In this document: one piece after another, positions 1-10,950 of the stretch
Position numbering within the stretch: the stretch's first letter is position 1
Layout: every line of letters begins with the position of its first letter
Assembly (NCBI RefSeq): GCF_027579695.1
Contig: NC_083571.1
Location: 39,803,943-39,867,942 of the forward strand
Length of the DNA: 64,000 bases
DNA from: Neoarius graeffei
Taxonomy: Eukaryota; Chordata; Actinopteri; Siluriformes; Ariidae
Reading direction: 5' to 3'
Notes under the pieces: generated by a model
Database searches by the model: none
Told to the model about the DNA's origin: nothing
What the model saw: the letters and a program-made list of their open reading frames with translations, nothing else
Translations under genes and position numbers: made by a program

Positions 1-239
1 ATTAATAATAATAATAATAATAATACATTTTATTTCATAGGCACCTTTCTGTCACTTAAGGTCACCTTACAAATAGTGCAAAGTCGACAAAATAAATAAT
101 AAGAAGAACATAAAGAGTATACAACATTAAAAACAAATTAAAATAAAACAATGCAATTGAGTCAGTCAAATAGAAAAGGCAATCTTAAACAGGTGGGTTT
201 TGAGTGTGGACTTGAATTGTGAGAATGAGTTTATGTTCC

Positions 240-1937
240 TTATGACGGGTGGTAAAGAATTCCAGAGCTGGGGACCAGAGCGGCTGAAAGCTCTACTCCC
301 CATGGTGATGAGACGGGCGGAGGGGACAGTCTCGTGAATAGAAAAGGATGATCTGAGGGAGCTAAAGGGAGTGGCAACATGGAGAAGGTTGGAAAGATAT
401 AATGGAGCAAGATTGTGAATGGCCTAGAATGTGAGCAGAAGGATTTTGTAATCGATGCGGAATTTGACCGGGAGTCAGTGAAGCTGTTGCAGGACAGGAG
501 TGATGTGATGAATGGAGGGGGTTCTGGTGATGATACGGGCAGCTGAATTCTGGACCAATTGAAGCTTGTGAAGAGATTTGTGGGCGAGACCAAAAGGGAG
601 GGCGTTGCAGTAGTCCAGGCGGGAGGTGACGAGGCTGTGAACAAGGATGGCAGTGGTATGGGAAGTAAGGGGGGGGGGCGGAGGCAGTTGATGTTACGCA
701 GATGGAAATAGGCAGACCGGGTAATGTTATTGATGTGAGACTGAAATGAAAGAGTATTGTCGAGGATGACACCCAGACTCTTTACCTGTGGGGAGGGGAA
801 AATGGAGCAATTGTCAGTATCAAGAGAAAAACTGTCGGTTTTGGATAGTGGTGATTTTGTGCCAATGAGAAGAACCTCAGTTTTGTCACTATTTAGTGTA
901 AGTAAATTTGAAGTGAACCAGGATTTTATTTCTGCCAAGCAGTTAGTAAGGGAGGAGGGTGGGAGGTTGGAGGTGGGTTTACTAGCAAGGTAGAGCTGGG
1001 TGTCATCCACATAACAGTGGAAGTTGATGTTATGAAAGATATTACCAAGGGGAAGAAGATAAATGATGAAGAGGAGGGGCCCCAGGACAGAGCCCTGGGG
1101 CACACCTGAAGTGACAGAGGAAGGCTGGGAAGTGAAACTTTTAAGCTGAATGAAATGAGTGCGGCAGGAAAGGTATGATTTGAACCAGTTTAGAGGAGTC
1201 TCGGTGATACCAGTGGAGGATAATCTATTGAGGAGGGTGGTGTGACAAATGGTGTTGAATGCTGCACTCAGGTCAAGAAGGATGAGGATGGAGAGTAAAC
1301 CAGAATCAGCTGCCATGAGGAGGTCATTGATGATTTTGATAAGAACAGTTTCTGTGCTATGGAATGGGCGGAACCCAGATTGGAACTGTTCATACAAGTT
1401 GTTGTGTGATAAATGAGTGTGGAGTTGAGGCGCTACTATTTTCTCAAGAATTTTGGAAATGAAGGGTAGATTGGAAATTGGACGTAAGTTATTAAAATTG
1501 GTGGGATCAGTGCCGGGTTTTTTCAAGATCGGGGTTATTGCAGTGGTTTTGAATGATGCAGGAACAGTTCCAGTGGAGAGAGAGGAGTGGATGATAGCAG
1601 AGATGAGAGGGACCAAAGAAAAGAGACAGGCTTTAACCAGAACTATGGAGAGAGGGTCCAGCTGACAGGTGGATGGCTTGGACTTGCGGATGAAATCTGA
1701 AATTTCTAAGGTGGTGGGAAGCTGGAAGGAGGAAAAAGAGTGAGTAGGAGGAGAAAGTTCAGAAATGATACTGGGGGTGGGTTGTGAACTGAGATGCTGA
1801 TGGAGCTTCTGGATTTTTTCATCAAAAAATGACATGAGGGAGTTACAGAAAGCAGTTGAGCACAGGTGAGATGGTAGAGAGTCTGGGGCTTGGGTGATAT
1901 TCTTATAGTGAAAACAGTGACTTGGTGTTACCTTCAT
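240..1937 (-). pseudogene. LINE reverse transcriptase, frame-broken
   Basis: A 565-codon open frame with the reverse transcriptase fold of L2/CR1 LINEs. Visible motifs in order: the [15 protein letters not shown] block (around residue 152), [12 protein letters not shown], a degenerate [17 protein letters not shown] block (intact relatives have FDT.DH), [14 protein letters not shown], and the catalytic YVDD box. The C-terminal part drifts out of frame: the expected terminal LWN.LP segment lies in another frame near 150-240. The preceding endonuclease frame overlaps the start at 1903-1937, so ORF2 is broken by at least one frameshift. Copy-specific decay makes activity unlikely. Confidence 0.8.
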
Positions 1938-3209
1938 GAGAACAGATTATACCAGTGTAATAGTTGGATTTGGTTTGAGTAATAGAGCCCTTGTAGTGTA
2001 ACTTATGATTTTTGTAAATGTCTTTGTGAACAACTAGTCCAGTTTTCCGGTAGAGCCGCTCAAGTTGCCGTCCTTTGGTTTTCATAAGCCGAAGTTCGGG
2101 CGTAAAACTGGGGACAGAATGGGAGAAAGAAACAGACCTGTTTTTTAATGGAGCAAGAGAGTTGAGTATACAATGAAGTCCAATATTGTAGTATGAAACC
2201 AACTCTTCAAGGGTGGTTAAATTGTGAGTGCCCATAAGGGAGTAAGTACTGGAGAAGAGAGAATCCAAGTTGATGTCCTTAATATTGCGGAAAGAAATGA
2301 GACAGGGGAGCTTAGTGATGAAGAGAGGGAGTATGACATTAGATGAAAGGAGGAAATGGTCAGTTATAGGGAGTTCATCTGCTGTGTGGTCAGAAGGGGA
2401 GACACCAGAACAGCAGATTAAGTCCAAGATGTGACCCTTAGAGTGAGTGGGAACATCAGTGTACTGCTGGAATCCAAAACTCTCAAGGCAAGATGTAAAG
2501 TCTTTAGTAAGAAGGTTATTGATATTGTCCATATGAATGTTAAAATCTCCCAACACTATATTGCTTGGTGAGAGGGTGGACAAATGTGTGAGCAGAGCAG
2601 CAAAGTCATTTAAAAAGTCTTTATTAGGTTTTGGGGGACGATAAACAATTGCAATGATAGTACCGTAGGAATAGGTCCAGACAGTTGACACATGGTCGAT
2701 TCAAAGGAAGAAAAGGCAGGAGCAGACACTAGTGAGACTTTCCACTTCTCGCGGTAAATTATCGCAAGACCTCTTCCCTGGCCGGTGCCACGGGGTTGAC
2801 AGATGTAAACAAACCCTGGAGGAGTGGATTCATTAAGTTCGGAAAAGTCATTGGGTTGTTGCCAAGTCTCGGTTAAACAGAGAAAGTCATATTTACAGTC
2901 AGTGAGGAGATCCTGGATGAGATGCCCCTTGCTCATGAGTGAGCAGATGTTGAGCAGACCAAATTTGACAGTGGTGTTGTCACATCTGGCAGGAGAGTTA
3001 GCCAACCAGACTAGGCAGGCTAGCACACTGTGGCCAACAACCCAGCCGGTGTTACGTGGAGGGCAACGAGAAGTGGACCAGATGGATTTTATTGTTTTCG
3101 ACGTGTCTTCTTGGGTGTTCCGGCAAGATCCATGGTGGATGTATCTCCGGCGGGGCAGGAAAGTTATATCCGAGTGGAGGAGTAATGCAGCCGGCGGAGG
3201 TGCAGACAA
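1903..3209 (-). pseudogene. LINE endonuclease (EEP) domain, frameshifted
   Basis: Two overlapping minus-strand frames (1903-2691 and 2610-3209) together look like the N-terminal endonuclease of LINE ORF2. Visible pieces include FGLLNICSLMSKGHLIQDLL, CLTETW, GRGLAIIYREKWK and VLGDFNIHMDN. The last matches the GDFN catalytic loop of apurinic-type endonucleases. The break near 2610-2691 separates the halves. Confidence 0.7.
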
Positions 3210-3540
3210 TGCAGCCGGAGGAGCTCAGCAGCGGAGTACTGGAGCAGACCCATCATGGGTTGGTGAATAAGTGACAGAAGAGGCCAGATAAACACGGACC
3301 AGATATGTATCCTGCCAGTTAACATTGTAGACAAGGACTCGAGCAGCTTGGACAGGTGAGCAGAGGCAAGTAAGGCTCAATAACCGGAGCAGGACAAATA
3401 GGTGAACGCTAGTCCGTATACCCATGCAAGAGTGTTGACTAAATTGTCAATCTTCCTGAGATAGACGAGGATTAAGTCGGCGAGCAGTGGCAGCAAGTTG
3501 CACCAGCGTTCACTCAACAAGCCGGAAGTGACGATTAGGT

Positions 3541-4450
3541 CAAATAGCCTTGGAAAATTTGAATAAACACGTAATAATTCCTAAAAACCGATCACATCTC
3601 TTGGCAATCCTGTTTTGACCGAGGAATAAGCCCATGAAAGTAATATTCCTGATCCTTCAAGGACCGCTGTCAGCTCCTGGGAAATCCAACTGACTGGTAA
3701 TGACCAGTCGTGACCCGAGATCGGGTGCAAATGAAGTTTTTTTTCTGTTTGCTGCATATTTTTCAAATAAAAACTGTGAGATATTGGTGTATTGAAGCAT
3801 GTATGAATGACATATGGGGCTGTATTGGTACATTGGAAAAACTACATTCCCTTAGTTTTCTCATGGATCCGCTCCCCCCCCCCCACACACACACACGTAC
3901 ACAAAAACAAAATGCAAGAATATTTGTCCTCAATGTCCTTGTTGAATTAAAGAGCTTTAAAGATTTATATACCTTCTCAGCTACGTGGTATAAAGCAAGA
4001 GCATGAATAACTGTCTTTCCTTTAGTCCTCAATGCGTGTAAACAGTCATTCATTTCTTGGTTTGCGAAATTTGACTTGGGATGTTAAAATTTATACTGAA
4101 AACTTACCTCGTTATCATCAAGCAACTTGGGTACCCTTGTCGAGCCCAAAAAGTTTGCAATGGATATTTGTCTGCAACTCCTCTTCATACTGATTTTCAG
4201 TGAGTGGTCAGGGCAGCAAGCGAATTCATGTAGATCTAGAGCAGCATCAAGTGCCCAAAACTGCTTGTATGCCTCGTGAACACTATCTAGCCATCCGGAC
4301 AGGACACGAGTTATCAGTCAGATACAAATGTAGTGACACTGTCATAGCCTTGCTTTCACAGGGTCCCTTCTTTGGCACAAGTACCCAAGGAGACCAGACA
4401 TGTCTAGACAGTTGCCACAGCAATGGGTTAATTAGTCCACAGAATATTTA
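3541..4450. other. Unassigned stretch between LINE and Tc1 copy A
   Basis: I recognise no gene here. A C-run followed by a short CA repeat sits near 3872-3902. On the minus strand two open stretches (about 4095-4170 and 3925-4050) have protein-like composition, and the first ends at a GTAAGT donor-like site, but I cannot assign them. They could be exons of an unknown gene or a decayed transposon. Confidence 0.4.
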
Positions 4451-4452
4451 TA

Positions 4453-6064
4453 CAGTGGTGCTTGAAAGTTTGTGAACCCTTTAGAATTTTCTACATTTCT
4501 GCATAAATATAACCTAAAACATCATCAGATTTTCACACAAGTCCTAAAAGTAGATAAAGAGAACCCAGTTAAATAACTCAGACAAAAATATTATACTTGG
4601 TTATTTATTTATTGAGGAAAGTGATCCAATATTACATATCTGTGAGTGGCAAAAGTATGTAAACCTTTGCTTTCAGTATCTGGTGTGACCCCCCTTGTGC
4701 AGCAATAACTGCAACTAAACATTTCTGGTAACTGTTGATCAATCCTGCACACTGGCTTGGAGGAATTTTAGCCCATTCCTCCATACAGAACAGCTTCAAC
4801 TCTGGGATGTTGGTGGGTTTCCTCACATGAACTGCTCGCTTCAGGTCCTTGCACAGCATTTCAATTGAATTAAGGTCAGGACTTTGACTTGGCCATTCCA
4901 AAACATTAACTTTATTCTTCTTTAACCATTCTCTGGTAGAATGATTTGTGTGCTTAGGGTCGTTGTCTTGCTGCATGACCCACCTTCTCTTGAGATTCAG
5001 TTCATGGACAGATGTCCTGACATTTTCCTTTAGAATTTGCTGGTATAATTCAGAATTCATTGTTCCATCAATGATGGCAAACCGTCCTGGCCCAGATGCA
5101 GCAAAACAGACCCAAACCATGATACTACCACCACCATGTTTCACAGATGGGATAAGGTTTTTATGCTGGAATGCAGTGGTTTCCTTTCTCCAAACATAAC
5201 GCTTCTCATTTAAACCAAAAAGTTCTATTTTGGTCTCATCCGTCCACAAAAGATTTTTCCAATAGCCTTTTGGCTTGTCCACGTGATCTTTAGCAAACTG
5301 CAGATGAGCAGCAATGTTCTTTTTGGAGAGCAGTGGCTTTATCCTTGCAACCCTGCCATGCACACCATTTTTGTTCAGTGTTCTCCTGATGGTAGACTCA
5401 TGAACATTAACCTTAACCAATTTGAGAGAGGCCTTCAGTTGCTTAGAAGTTACCCTGGGGTCCTTTGTGACCTTGCTGACTATTACACGCCTTGCTCTTG
5501 GAGTGATCTTTGTTGGTTGACCACTCCTGGGGAGTGTAACAATGGTCCTGAATTTCCTTCATTTGTACACAATCTGTCTGACTGTGGATTGGTGGAGTCC
5601 AAACTCTTTAGAGATGGTTTTGTAACCTTTTCCAGCCTGATGAGCATCATCAATGTTTTTTCTGAGGTCCTCAGAAATCTTCTTTGTTCATGTCATGATA
5701 CACTTCCACAAATGTGTGTTGTGAAGATCAGACTTTGATAGATCTCTGTTCTTTAAATAAAACAGGGTGCCCACTCACACCTGATTGTCATGCCATTGAT
5801 TGAAAACACCTGACTCTAATTTCACCTTCAAATTAACTGCTAATCCTAGAGGTTCACATACTTTTGCCACTCACAGATATGTAATATTGGATCATTTTCC
5901 TCGATAAATAAATGACCAAGTATAATATTTTTGTCTTGTTTGTTTAACTGGGTTCTCTTTATCTACTTTTAGGACTTGTGTGGAAAATCCGATTATGTTT
6001 TAGGTCATATTTATGCAGAAATATAGAAAATTCTAAAGGGTTCACAAACTTTCAAGCACCACTG
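4453..6064 (-). mobile_element. Tc1-like DNA transposon, copy A
   Basis: The element is bounded by TA on both sides (4451-4452 and 6065-6066). Its inverted ends start CAGTGGTGCTTGAAAG and finish with the reverse complement. The long terminal repeats carry a second inner motif around TGTGAGTGGCAAAAGTATGT. It contains a transposase relic on the minus strand. Copies B, C and D at 13519, 23154 and 35652 belong to the same family. Confidence 0.93.
4632..5703 (-). pseudogene. Tc1 transposase relic, copy A
   Basis: The minus-strand frame 4632-5420 carries the transposase from the [10 protein letters not shown] helix-turn-helix segment onward: DETKIELFG (first catalytic Asp), QQDNDPKHT (second Asp) and SQSPDLNSIEML (the catalytic Glu). 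The N-terminal segment lies in another frame at about 5420-5703. It has a stop right after the start codon and another in its VYK-RKF stretch. The C-terminal GGHTRY end is frameshifted. Intact family members are about 340 residues, so this copy is dead. Confidence 0.88.
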
Positions 6065-6066
6065 TA

Positions 6067-6979
6067 AATCAGCTTGTCTACTAAAAGTGATGGATTTTGC
6101 AGTTCTGTGTAAGCCAAATAAAGAAAATCCTGGAGAGCAAGGCAATCGGTGATGTCAGGACCAGGCTAATTTACATCGGTTTTGGTGCAAATGGGTGATA
6201 CCCACCTACAGTACAAAGGGATGCTGCTGGGGCACCGGGATGAAGGGACGCAGCGGGATTTAATAAGGGAAAACAAAGGCACGCAGCAGGCTGTTTATTC
6301 ACACAACTCTCTCCTTTTCTTCCTTGTAAATAGTCAAAGGACTCTCATCATAACCCCCAACATAATTTTAGGGGGGTCGGTTGTCCCCCCTGCCCCCCTT
6401 CTGCCGCCGCCACTGTTACACAATCACAACCTCTCTGTAGAGTCATATTTGAAGATACACAAAGTACAGAAAGAGAGATTTTGTGATTTCAGTGTACACT
6501 ATATGGCCAAAAGTATGTGGACACCTGACCATCACACCTATGTGAGCTTGTTGGACAGCCCATTCCAAGACCATGGGCATTAATATGGAGTTGCCATGTC
6601 TGTGTGGTGATAATAGCCTCCTTCCTTCTGGGAAGGCTTTCTACAAGATCTTGGAGTGTGTCTATTGGACTTTGTGCCTGTTCAGTCAAAAGAGCTTTAG
6701 TGAGGTCAGGCACTGATGTTGGATGAGAAGTCCTTGCTCACACTCAACATTCCAGTTCATTCCAAAGTGCATATGGAAGTAAAGTGCTTTGTGTTTCTGC
6801 ATTTTGTTTTCTCCTCATTCACTTATGAACATCAGGGTAGATCCCTGAATTTCTCTGTTTAACAGCAACAGTTGGACAAAACATTCTGTAATAAAGCTAT
6901 GGGTCAGTGTGTGTGTAAAGTGTATGTGTGTGTGGTCAGAAGTATAATTTCAGCTTTGTCTGTGGTGACTGTCATCCAG
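6067..6979. other. wfs1 upstream/intronic DNA with a Tc1-type terminal-repeat fragment
   Basis: No wfs1 exon was recognised here. From about 6494 a sequence beginning ACTATATGGCCAAAAGTATG resembles the terminal repeat of another fish Tc1/mariner family and continues to about 6770. The rest is unassigned. GT-rich sequence near 6905-6935 precedes the first wfs1 exon I can see. Confidence 0.5.
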
Positions 6980-7054
6980 CAGGTGTTGTCTCTAGTGGAG
7001 CTTCAGACATCCAGACACAGAGAAAATTTTTGGAGAAAATGGTGACCAATGAGC
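6980..7054 (+). CDS. wfs1: wfs1 exon equivalent to human exon 6
   Basis: The acceptor ATCCAG ends at 6979 and the donor GTAAGT begins at 7055. The exon starts with two bases completing a codon and ends in phase 1. It encodes SDIQTQRKFLEKMVTNE, like the human SLQKQRRMLERLV region. The donor is firm; the acceptor was chosen by phase, and a site at 6953 is the alternative. Confidence 0.7.
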
Positions 7055-7280
7055 GTAAGTGTGTTTGTATGTTGGGTGTTTGCTTGTTTGTTTGGTTTAT
7101 TTTATTTGTATGGTGCTTTTAACAATAGACATTGTCACAAAAGAACTTTACTGAAAAATAAAGATTTTAAACATATGAGCTAATACATTTATCTCTAATT
7201 TGTGTGTTTTGTTTATTAAATTTTTTTTAACAGAACCTTAAAATCCTCATTCAAATAACAGCAGTTTTAAACACTGTTTA

Positions 7281-7316
<36 letters not shown>

Positions 7317-7477
7317 TCCAGCACACAGTCAGTATATGGATGTGGAAGGGTTTGTGGAGATGACAAAAAAATACACAGAGAACATCACACAGACACCACA
7401 GAGTGAAGAGTTGAGTCAAGACACTGCGAGAGGAGGAGCATGGGACTGGAATGATTTAACAACACTGGATAAGGCAG

Positions 7478-7534
<57 letters not shown>

Positions 7535-7604
7535 CTGAAGTCTAGAATCATGTATGGCAGCATGTGATATAACAATCTGTATAACAATGTGATGTAATGA
7601 TGTG

Positions 7605-7653
<49 letters not shown>

Positions 7654-10031
7654 AAGACCCAACAGAAGGGGGGGTGTCCTGTATCTCAGAAGAAAAGTGT
7701 GTGGCCAGGCAGTCAGATGATGCTGGAAACGAAACACAGCATTAAGAAAGCCATAGACATCAAATCCTATTTCCTGGTAAAACACATTTCTTATGAACTA
7801 TACCCACTTCCCTGGAAAACACATTATTTTTTTGATAAAACATATTTCTTTTATTTATAAACCACGCCCATTTCCTTGGAAAACAGATCTTAGTTCCATA
7901 AACAAAAATTATCCTTCTGAAAATCCTATGATTTTTTTTATTAAGAAGATACTTTTAAAACACCCTTTTAAAACAACTCTAAATCCTGTCTCTTTCCACA
8001 TATCTAAAATAAGGTGTGTGTATGTGTGTGTGTGTGTAGGGTCTACAATATCCTCTCCACCTGATCCTGGATGTAAAGGAGCACCTGGTGGACTGGGCAT
8101 CTCGTGCAGGTGTTCAGTGGCTGAGCACCATCATACCGACTCAACACGTTAATACACTCATCTTCTTCTTCATCATTTCTAACCTAAGTGTTGATCTGTT
8201 CTTCTTCATCATCCCTCTTCTTACATTCTACCTGGCTTTCATCTCCATGGCAATCTGCACTCTGCGAGTGTTTCGTAGCAGTAAATGCTGGCAGAAGTTT
8301 AGTGCTTTAGCAGCTCTCCTGAGGCGTTTTGAACCTGAGCTGGATGTTGAGTCTCACTTTGGTTGGAGTCAGCTGGAACAGCACCTTTACTTCCTGGTTT
8401 CTGTGTGTTTTGTGATCTTCAGTTTCCCACTGGCTGATAAACGCTGGATCCCATGCTCAGAGCTCTGCACGGTGGCCATGTTCTTCACAGCTCTAAGTTA
8501 CGCCTCTCTGACCCCAGCAGCGGCATCGTACACACGCAGAGCATTCATCATTGAGGTGGCCTCCTCCATCTGTGCCCTGACGACTCGCCTTCCCGAGGAA
8601 TTTAAGATGCTGCGACTTTTAGGTCAGACATTTGCAACAGTGCCAGTCGGAGATATGGTGGAGCTTATGATTAGCCTGCCATGCTTGCTTTATGTCTACC
8701 TTTTCTACCTGTTCTTTAGGTGAGAAACTTCCTCTTCCTTCTGTTACTGCAGTGTATCAATATACAAATCAATCGATATCTAATAATGCACAGAATCCCT
8801 CATGTCTATATGCAGTTAATAGAAATAACCCACAAAGATATTAATACCCGACTATGTGTTCCTCTTCAGCATGGCCCGGATGCATGGATTCAGAGGGACT
8901 TACTGCTTCCTGGTTCCATACCTAGTGTGTTTTATGTGGTTGGAGTTTGCAGTGGTTCTTCTGCAGAATTCCACTCTGATTGGTCTGATTCGCACTTGTG
9001 TTGCATACTTCCTCCTTCTGTTCGCTCTGCCTATACTGGCACTGGGACTGATGGTCATGTTAGCGATCCAGATAGTAAAGTGGTTTGTGGAACTGGAACT
9101 AACAAAGCTGCTGGTGACATTGGCAGTGTGTGTGGTTCCCGTCATACTCCGTCTGTGGACTCGCTTCAGCCTATCAATTCTGAGCGTGCTGCGCTCCATC
9201 ACACACCGTGGCCCTGTCAAACTCATCCTTTTGTGTTTGTGCTGTGTGTTTTTGGTGTGTGTGGGCTATGTGTACAGTGCAGAGGGGCTGAAGGTGTATA
9301 ACTCCACACTGACATGGAAGCAGTACGGCACATTGTGCGGCCCCTCAGCATGGAAACAACATGGGATCACGCGAACTCAGATCCTCTGCAGTCACCTGCA
9401 GGGACACAGAGTCACATGGAGTGGAAAGTTTCAGGGTGTCCGAGTGGCCGAGACAGAAAATGGAGCTCAGTCACTCATCAACTTGCTGCCTATTTTCATG
9501 GGTGATTGGCTGCTCTGCTTATATGGTGATGAATATCCTTCCTGTGAGGGGCGGAATATTAGCAGTTCATTGCAAGAACAAACAAGTGTAAATGTATCAG
9601 TTCTCTTCCAGCAGCGAGAGGAAGAAGAACTCTGCCGCATCAAACCTGTAGCAAAACACCACTGCCACGTTAAACGTTTTGATAAGTACCGCTTTGAAGT
9701 AACAGTGCGCCGTCCAGTGGATGGAGCTGAGATTGAAGACACTGATAGTGACATCATCCTCCTTGCCAGCCACGAATTTAAGCAGGTACTGTTGAACCTG
9801 GATGATGGCAGCATGGTGGAGTTCAGCACCAAGTTGGAGGGGAAACTGGGATCTAAACAACCAAGACTGGAGCTGAAAGCAATTCACTGTCTGAACTGCA
9901 GATCGTCACTGCTCCCTGAAGGACGGCAAGTCAAACTCGAACGCAACTGGAGGAAGAGTGTGCAGGCAGCCATCAGATTTGCCTTCGACTTCTTCTTCTC
10001 CCCTTTGCTGTCAGCCAGGTTTAAGATGTGA
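6980..10031 (+). CDS. wfs1: Wolframin, C-terminal part (4 exons)
   Basis: Wolframin is an ER-resident multi-pass glycoprotein involved in calcium balance and the unfolded-protein response. Predicted coding exons are 6980-7054, 7322-7473, 8040-8719 and 8870-10031 (stop TGA 10029-10031), together about 688 residues. Family-typical stretches: QRKFLEKMV, DVEGFVEMTKKY, QYPLHLILDVKEHL, WLSTIIPTQHVNTLIFFF, GWSQLEQHLYF, PYLVCFMW, KVYNSTLTWKQYGTLCGP and the luminal end RFAFDFFFSPLLSA. About eight hydrophobic membrane segments precede a Cys-containing luminal tail. The first three exon junctions fall where human exons 6-8 begin, in the same phases. The human gene has no intron corresponding to 8720-8869. 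The exons for the first ~210 residues were not found and may lie left of the window. It converges on ppp2r2c. Confidence 0.93.
7283..7316 (+). repeat. (TG)n microsatellite before wfs1 acceptor
   Basis: About 17 TG units end six bases before the splice acceptor of the 7322 exon. Confidence 0.95.
7322..7473 (+). CDS. wfs1: wfs1 exon equivalent to human exon 7
   Basis: The acceptor GGTCCAG ends at 7321, directly after a (TG)n run. The frame joins the previous exon in phase 1 and encodes YMDVEGFVEMTKKYTENI. The frame must end in phase 0 to join the exon at 8040. The only suitable exit before a CA microsatellite is AAG followed by GCAGGC, so I infer a GC donor at 7474. Confidence 0.75.
7474..8039 (+). 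other. wfs1: wfs1 intron with CA at its 5' end and TG at its 3' end
   Basis: This 566-bp intron begins GCAGGC followed at once by about 25 CA units (7479-7529). A (TG)n block lies at 7606-7652, and a second TG block (about 8015-8037) runs into the terminal TAG. The repeats at the two ends are complementary in the pre-mRNA. Confidence 0.75.
8040..8719 (+). CDS. wfs1: wfs1 membrane-domain exon
   Basis: The acceptor AG at 8038-8039 follows a TG run. The exon opens GLQYPLHLILDVKEHLVDW and covers the first transmembrane half. It ends LLYVYLFYLFF plus two bases of the next codon, followed by the donor GTGAGA. Reading through would hit TGA at once, so the following intron is required. Confidence 0.92.
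8870..10031 (+). CDS. wfs1: wfs1 terminal exon
   Basis: The acceptor CTCTTCAG ends at 8869. The exon supplies the third base of a Ser codon, then MARMHGFRGTYC and the rest of the membrane domain and luminal tail to TGA at 10029-10031. Compared with human wolframin there is an extra acidic/polar stretch of about 15 residues after the Cys of YPSCEG, and a few added residues at the C-terminus (RFKM). Confidence 0.95.
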
Positions 10032-10950
10032 GGTAGAAGAGTGTAGCAGTGAGTGAATATTAGGCAAGAAATTCATGGAATGTTCCAGTACTGATGGAGA
10101 AAAAGCAGGAGGAGGAGTATTGCTTATTGCACTTTGCAGTGCTGATGCTTGATGTGAAAACATAAAGCTCATATCAGCACCAGAGTAAGGTGAGAAAATG
10201 TGTGTGCAAAGTTTTTAATCTTGTAGAGTTCTGTTTAGGTTCTGTATTAGGGCAGCTTTATATGTAGAACCCCTTGACAGTATTCACTAACATGCTGGTC
10301 TTTAAGTCATTGCTGATTATATTTATCAGTTCAGCCAGTTTTAGCAGCAAAATCAAAGACTATAAAAGACACAGATTAACTAAGAATTCTTCTCCTAAAT
10401 TCTCTTGAAAGCAGAAACTGATGTTCGGTACCGAGGTTGTTTTGCTATGAAACCAAAAGTTACAGCTGAGGACAGTGATGCAAATCTGGATGCTCATTTA
10501 AAGTAAATTCTTTCAAACAGCTTCTTATTTTAGAAATGTAAAAGTTTTTAAAAAGTTATTTAGTCTGAAAAATAAACATCGTGTTGTGTGTATTGCTCTG
10601 TACGATTTCAGATAGTGTGTGTTTATTAAAATTCCAAAGAAACAAATATTTGGGGCGTGCATGTGTGTGCAGCTGTAAACCCTTAGGAGTCATTTATTAA
10701 AACAGCACCACTGATCTAGAACAATCATAAATCACTTCATTATTGTTTATATTTATTTACATTTATATTTTAAATATTTATTTCTTTAATAGTTCATTAG
10801 AATATGGTTCTGTGATTATTTTATATACAAATGAGAAACAGGATAAACATGCGTGTGTGTGTATGTGAGAGAGAGAATAAAGATGTGTTTTATGCAGTTG
10901 GTTATTAAAAGCTATAAAGCTCAGCTAAGTGTTAATTACTTGATAGTGCA
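10032..10950 (+). other. wfs1: wfs1 3' untranslated region and flank
   Basis: A non-coding stretch after the wfs1 stop. AATAAA signals at 10571-10576 and 10877-10882 are candidate polyadenylation sites for wfs1. Which is used cannot be told from sequence. Confidence 0.55.
10571..10576 (+). promoter_or_regulatory. wfs1: Candidate wfs1 polyadenylation signal
   Basis: A canonical AATAAA lies about 540 bases after the stop codon, followed by GT-rich sequence (GTGTTGTGTGTATTG) that fits a downstream element. Confidence 0.5.

Larger units (their letters stand above)
1..3540 (-). mobile_element. L2/CR1-like non-LTR retrotransposon, decayed
   Basis: A LINE read on the minus strand. Its 3' end is an (ATT)n tail at 1-26, the kind of microsatellite tail typical of L2/CR1 elements. 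Upstream come a reverse transcriptase (about 240-1937) and an endonuclease/exonuclease/phosphatase-type endonuclease (about 1903-3209), split over several frames. The same family recurs at 18018-18400 (3' end only) and around 22940-27060 (endonuclease part). The 5' boundary near 3540 is an estimate; the 3' end may continue left of the window. Family placement rests on the layout and RT motifs. Confidence 0.8.

Noticed and set aside
7285..7785. Val/Cys and His/Thr repeat proteins
   Set aside because: Translations of (TG)n and (CA)n microsatellites.
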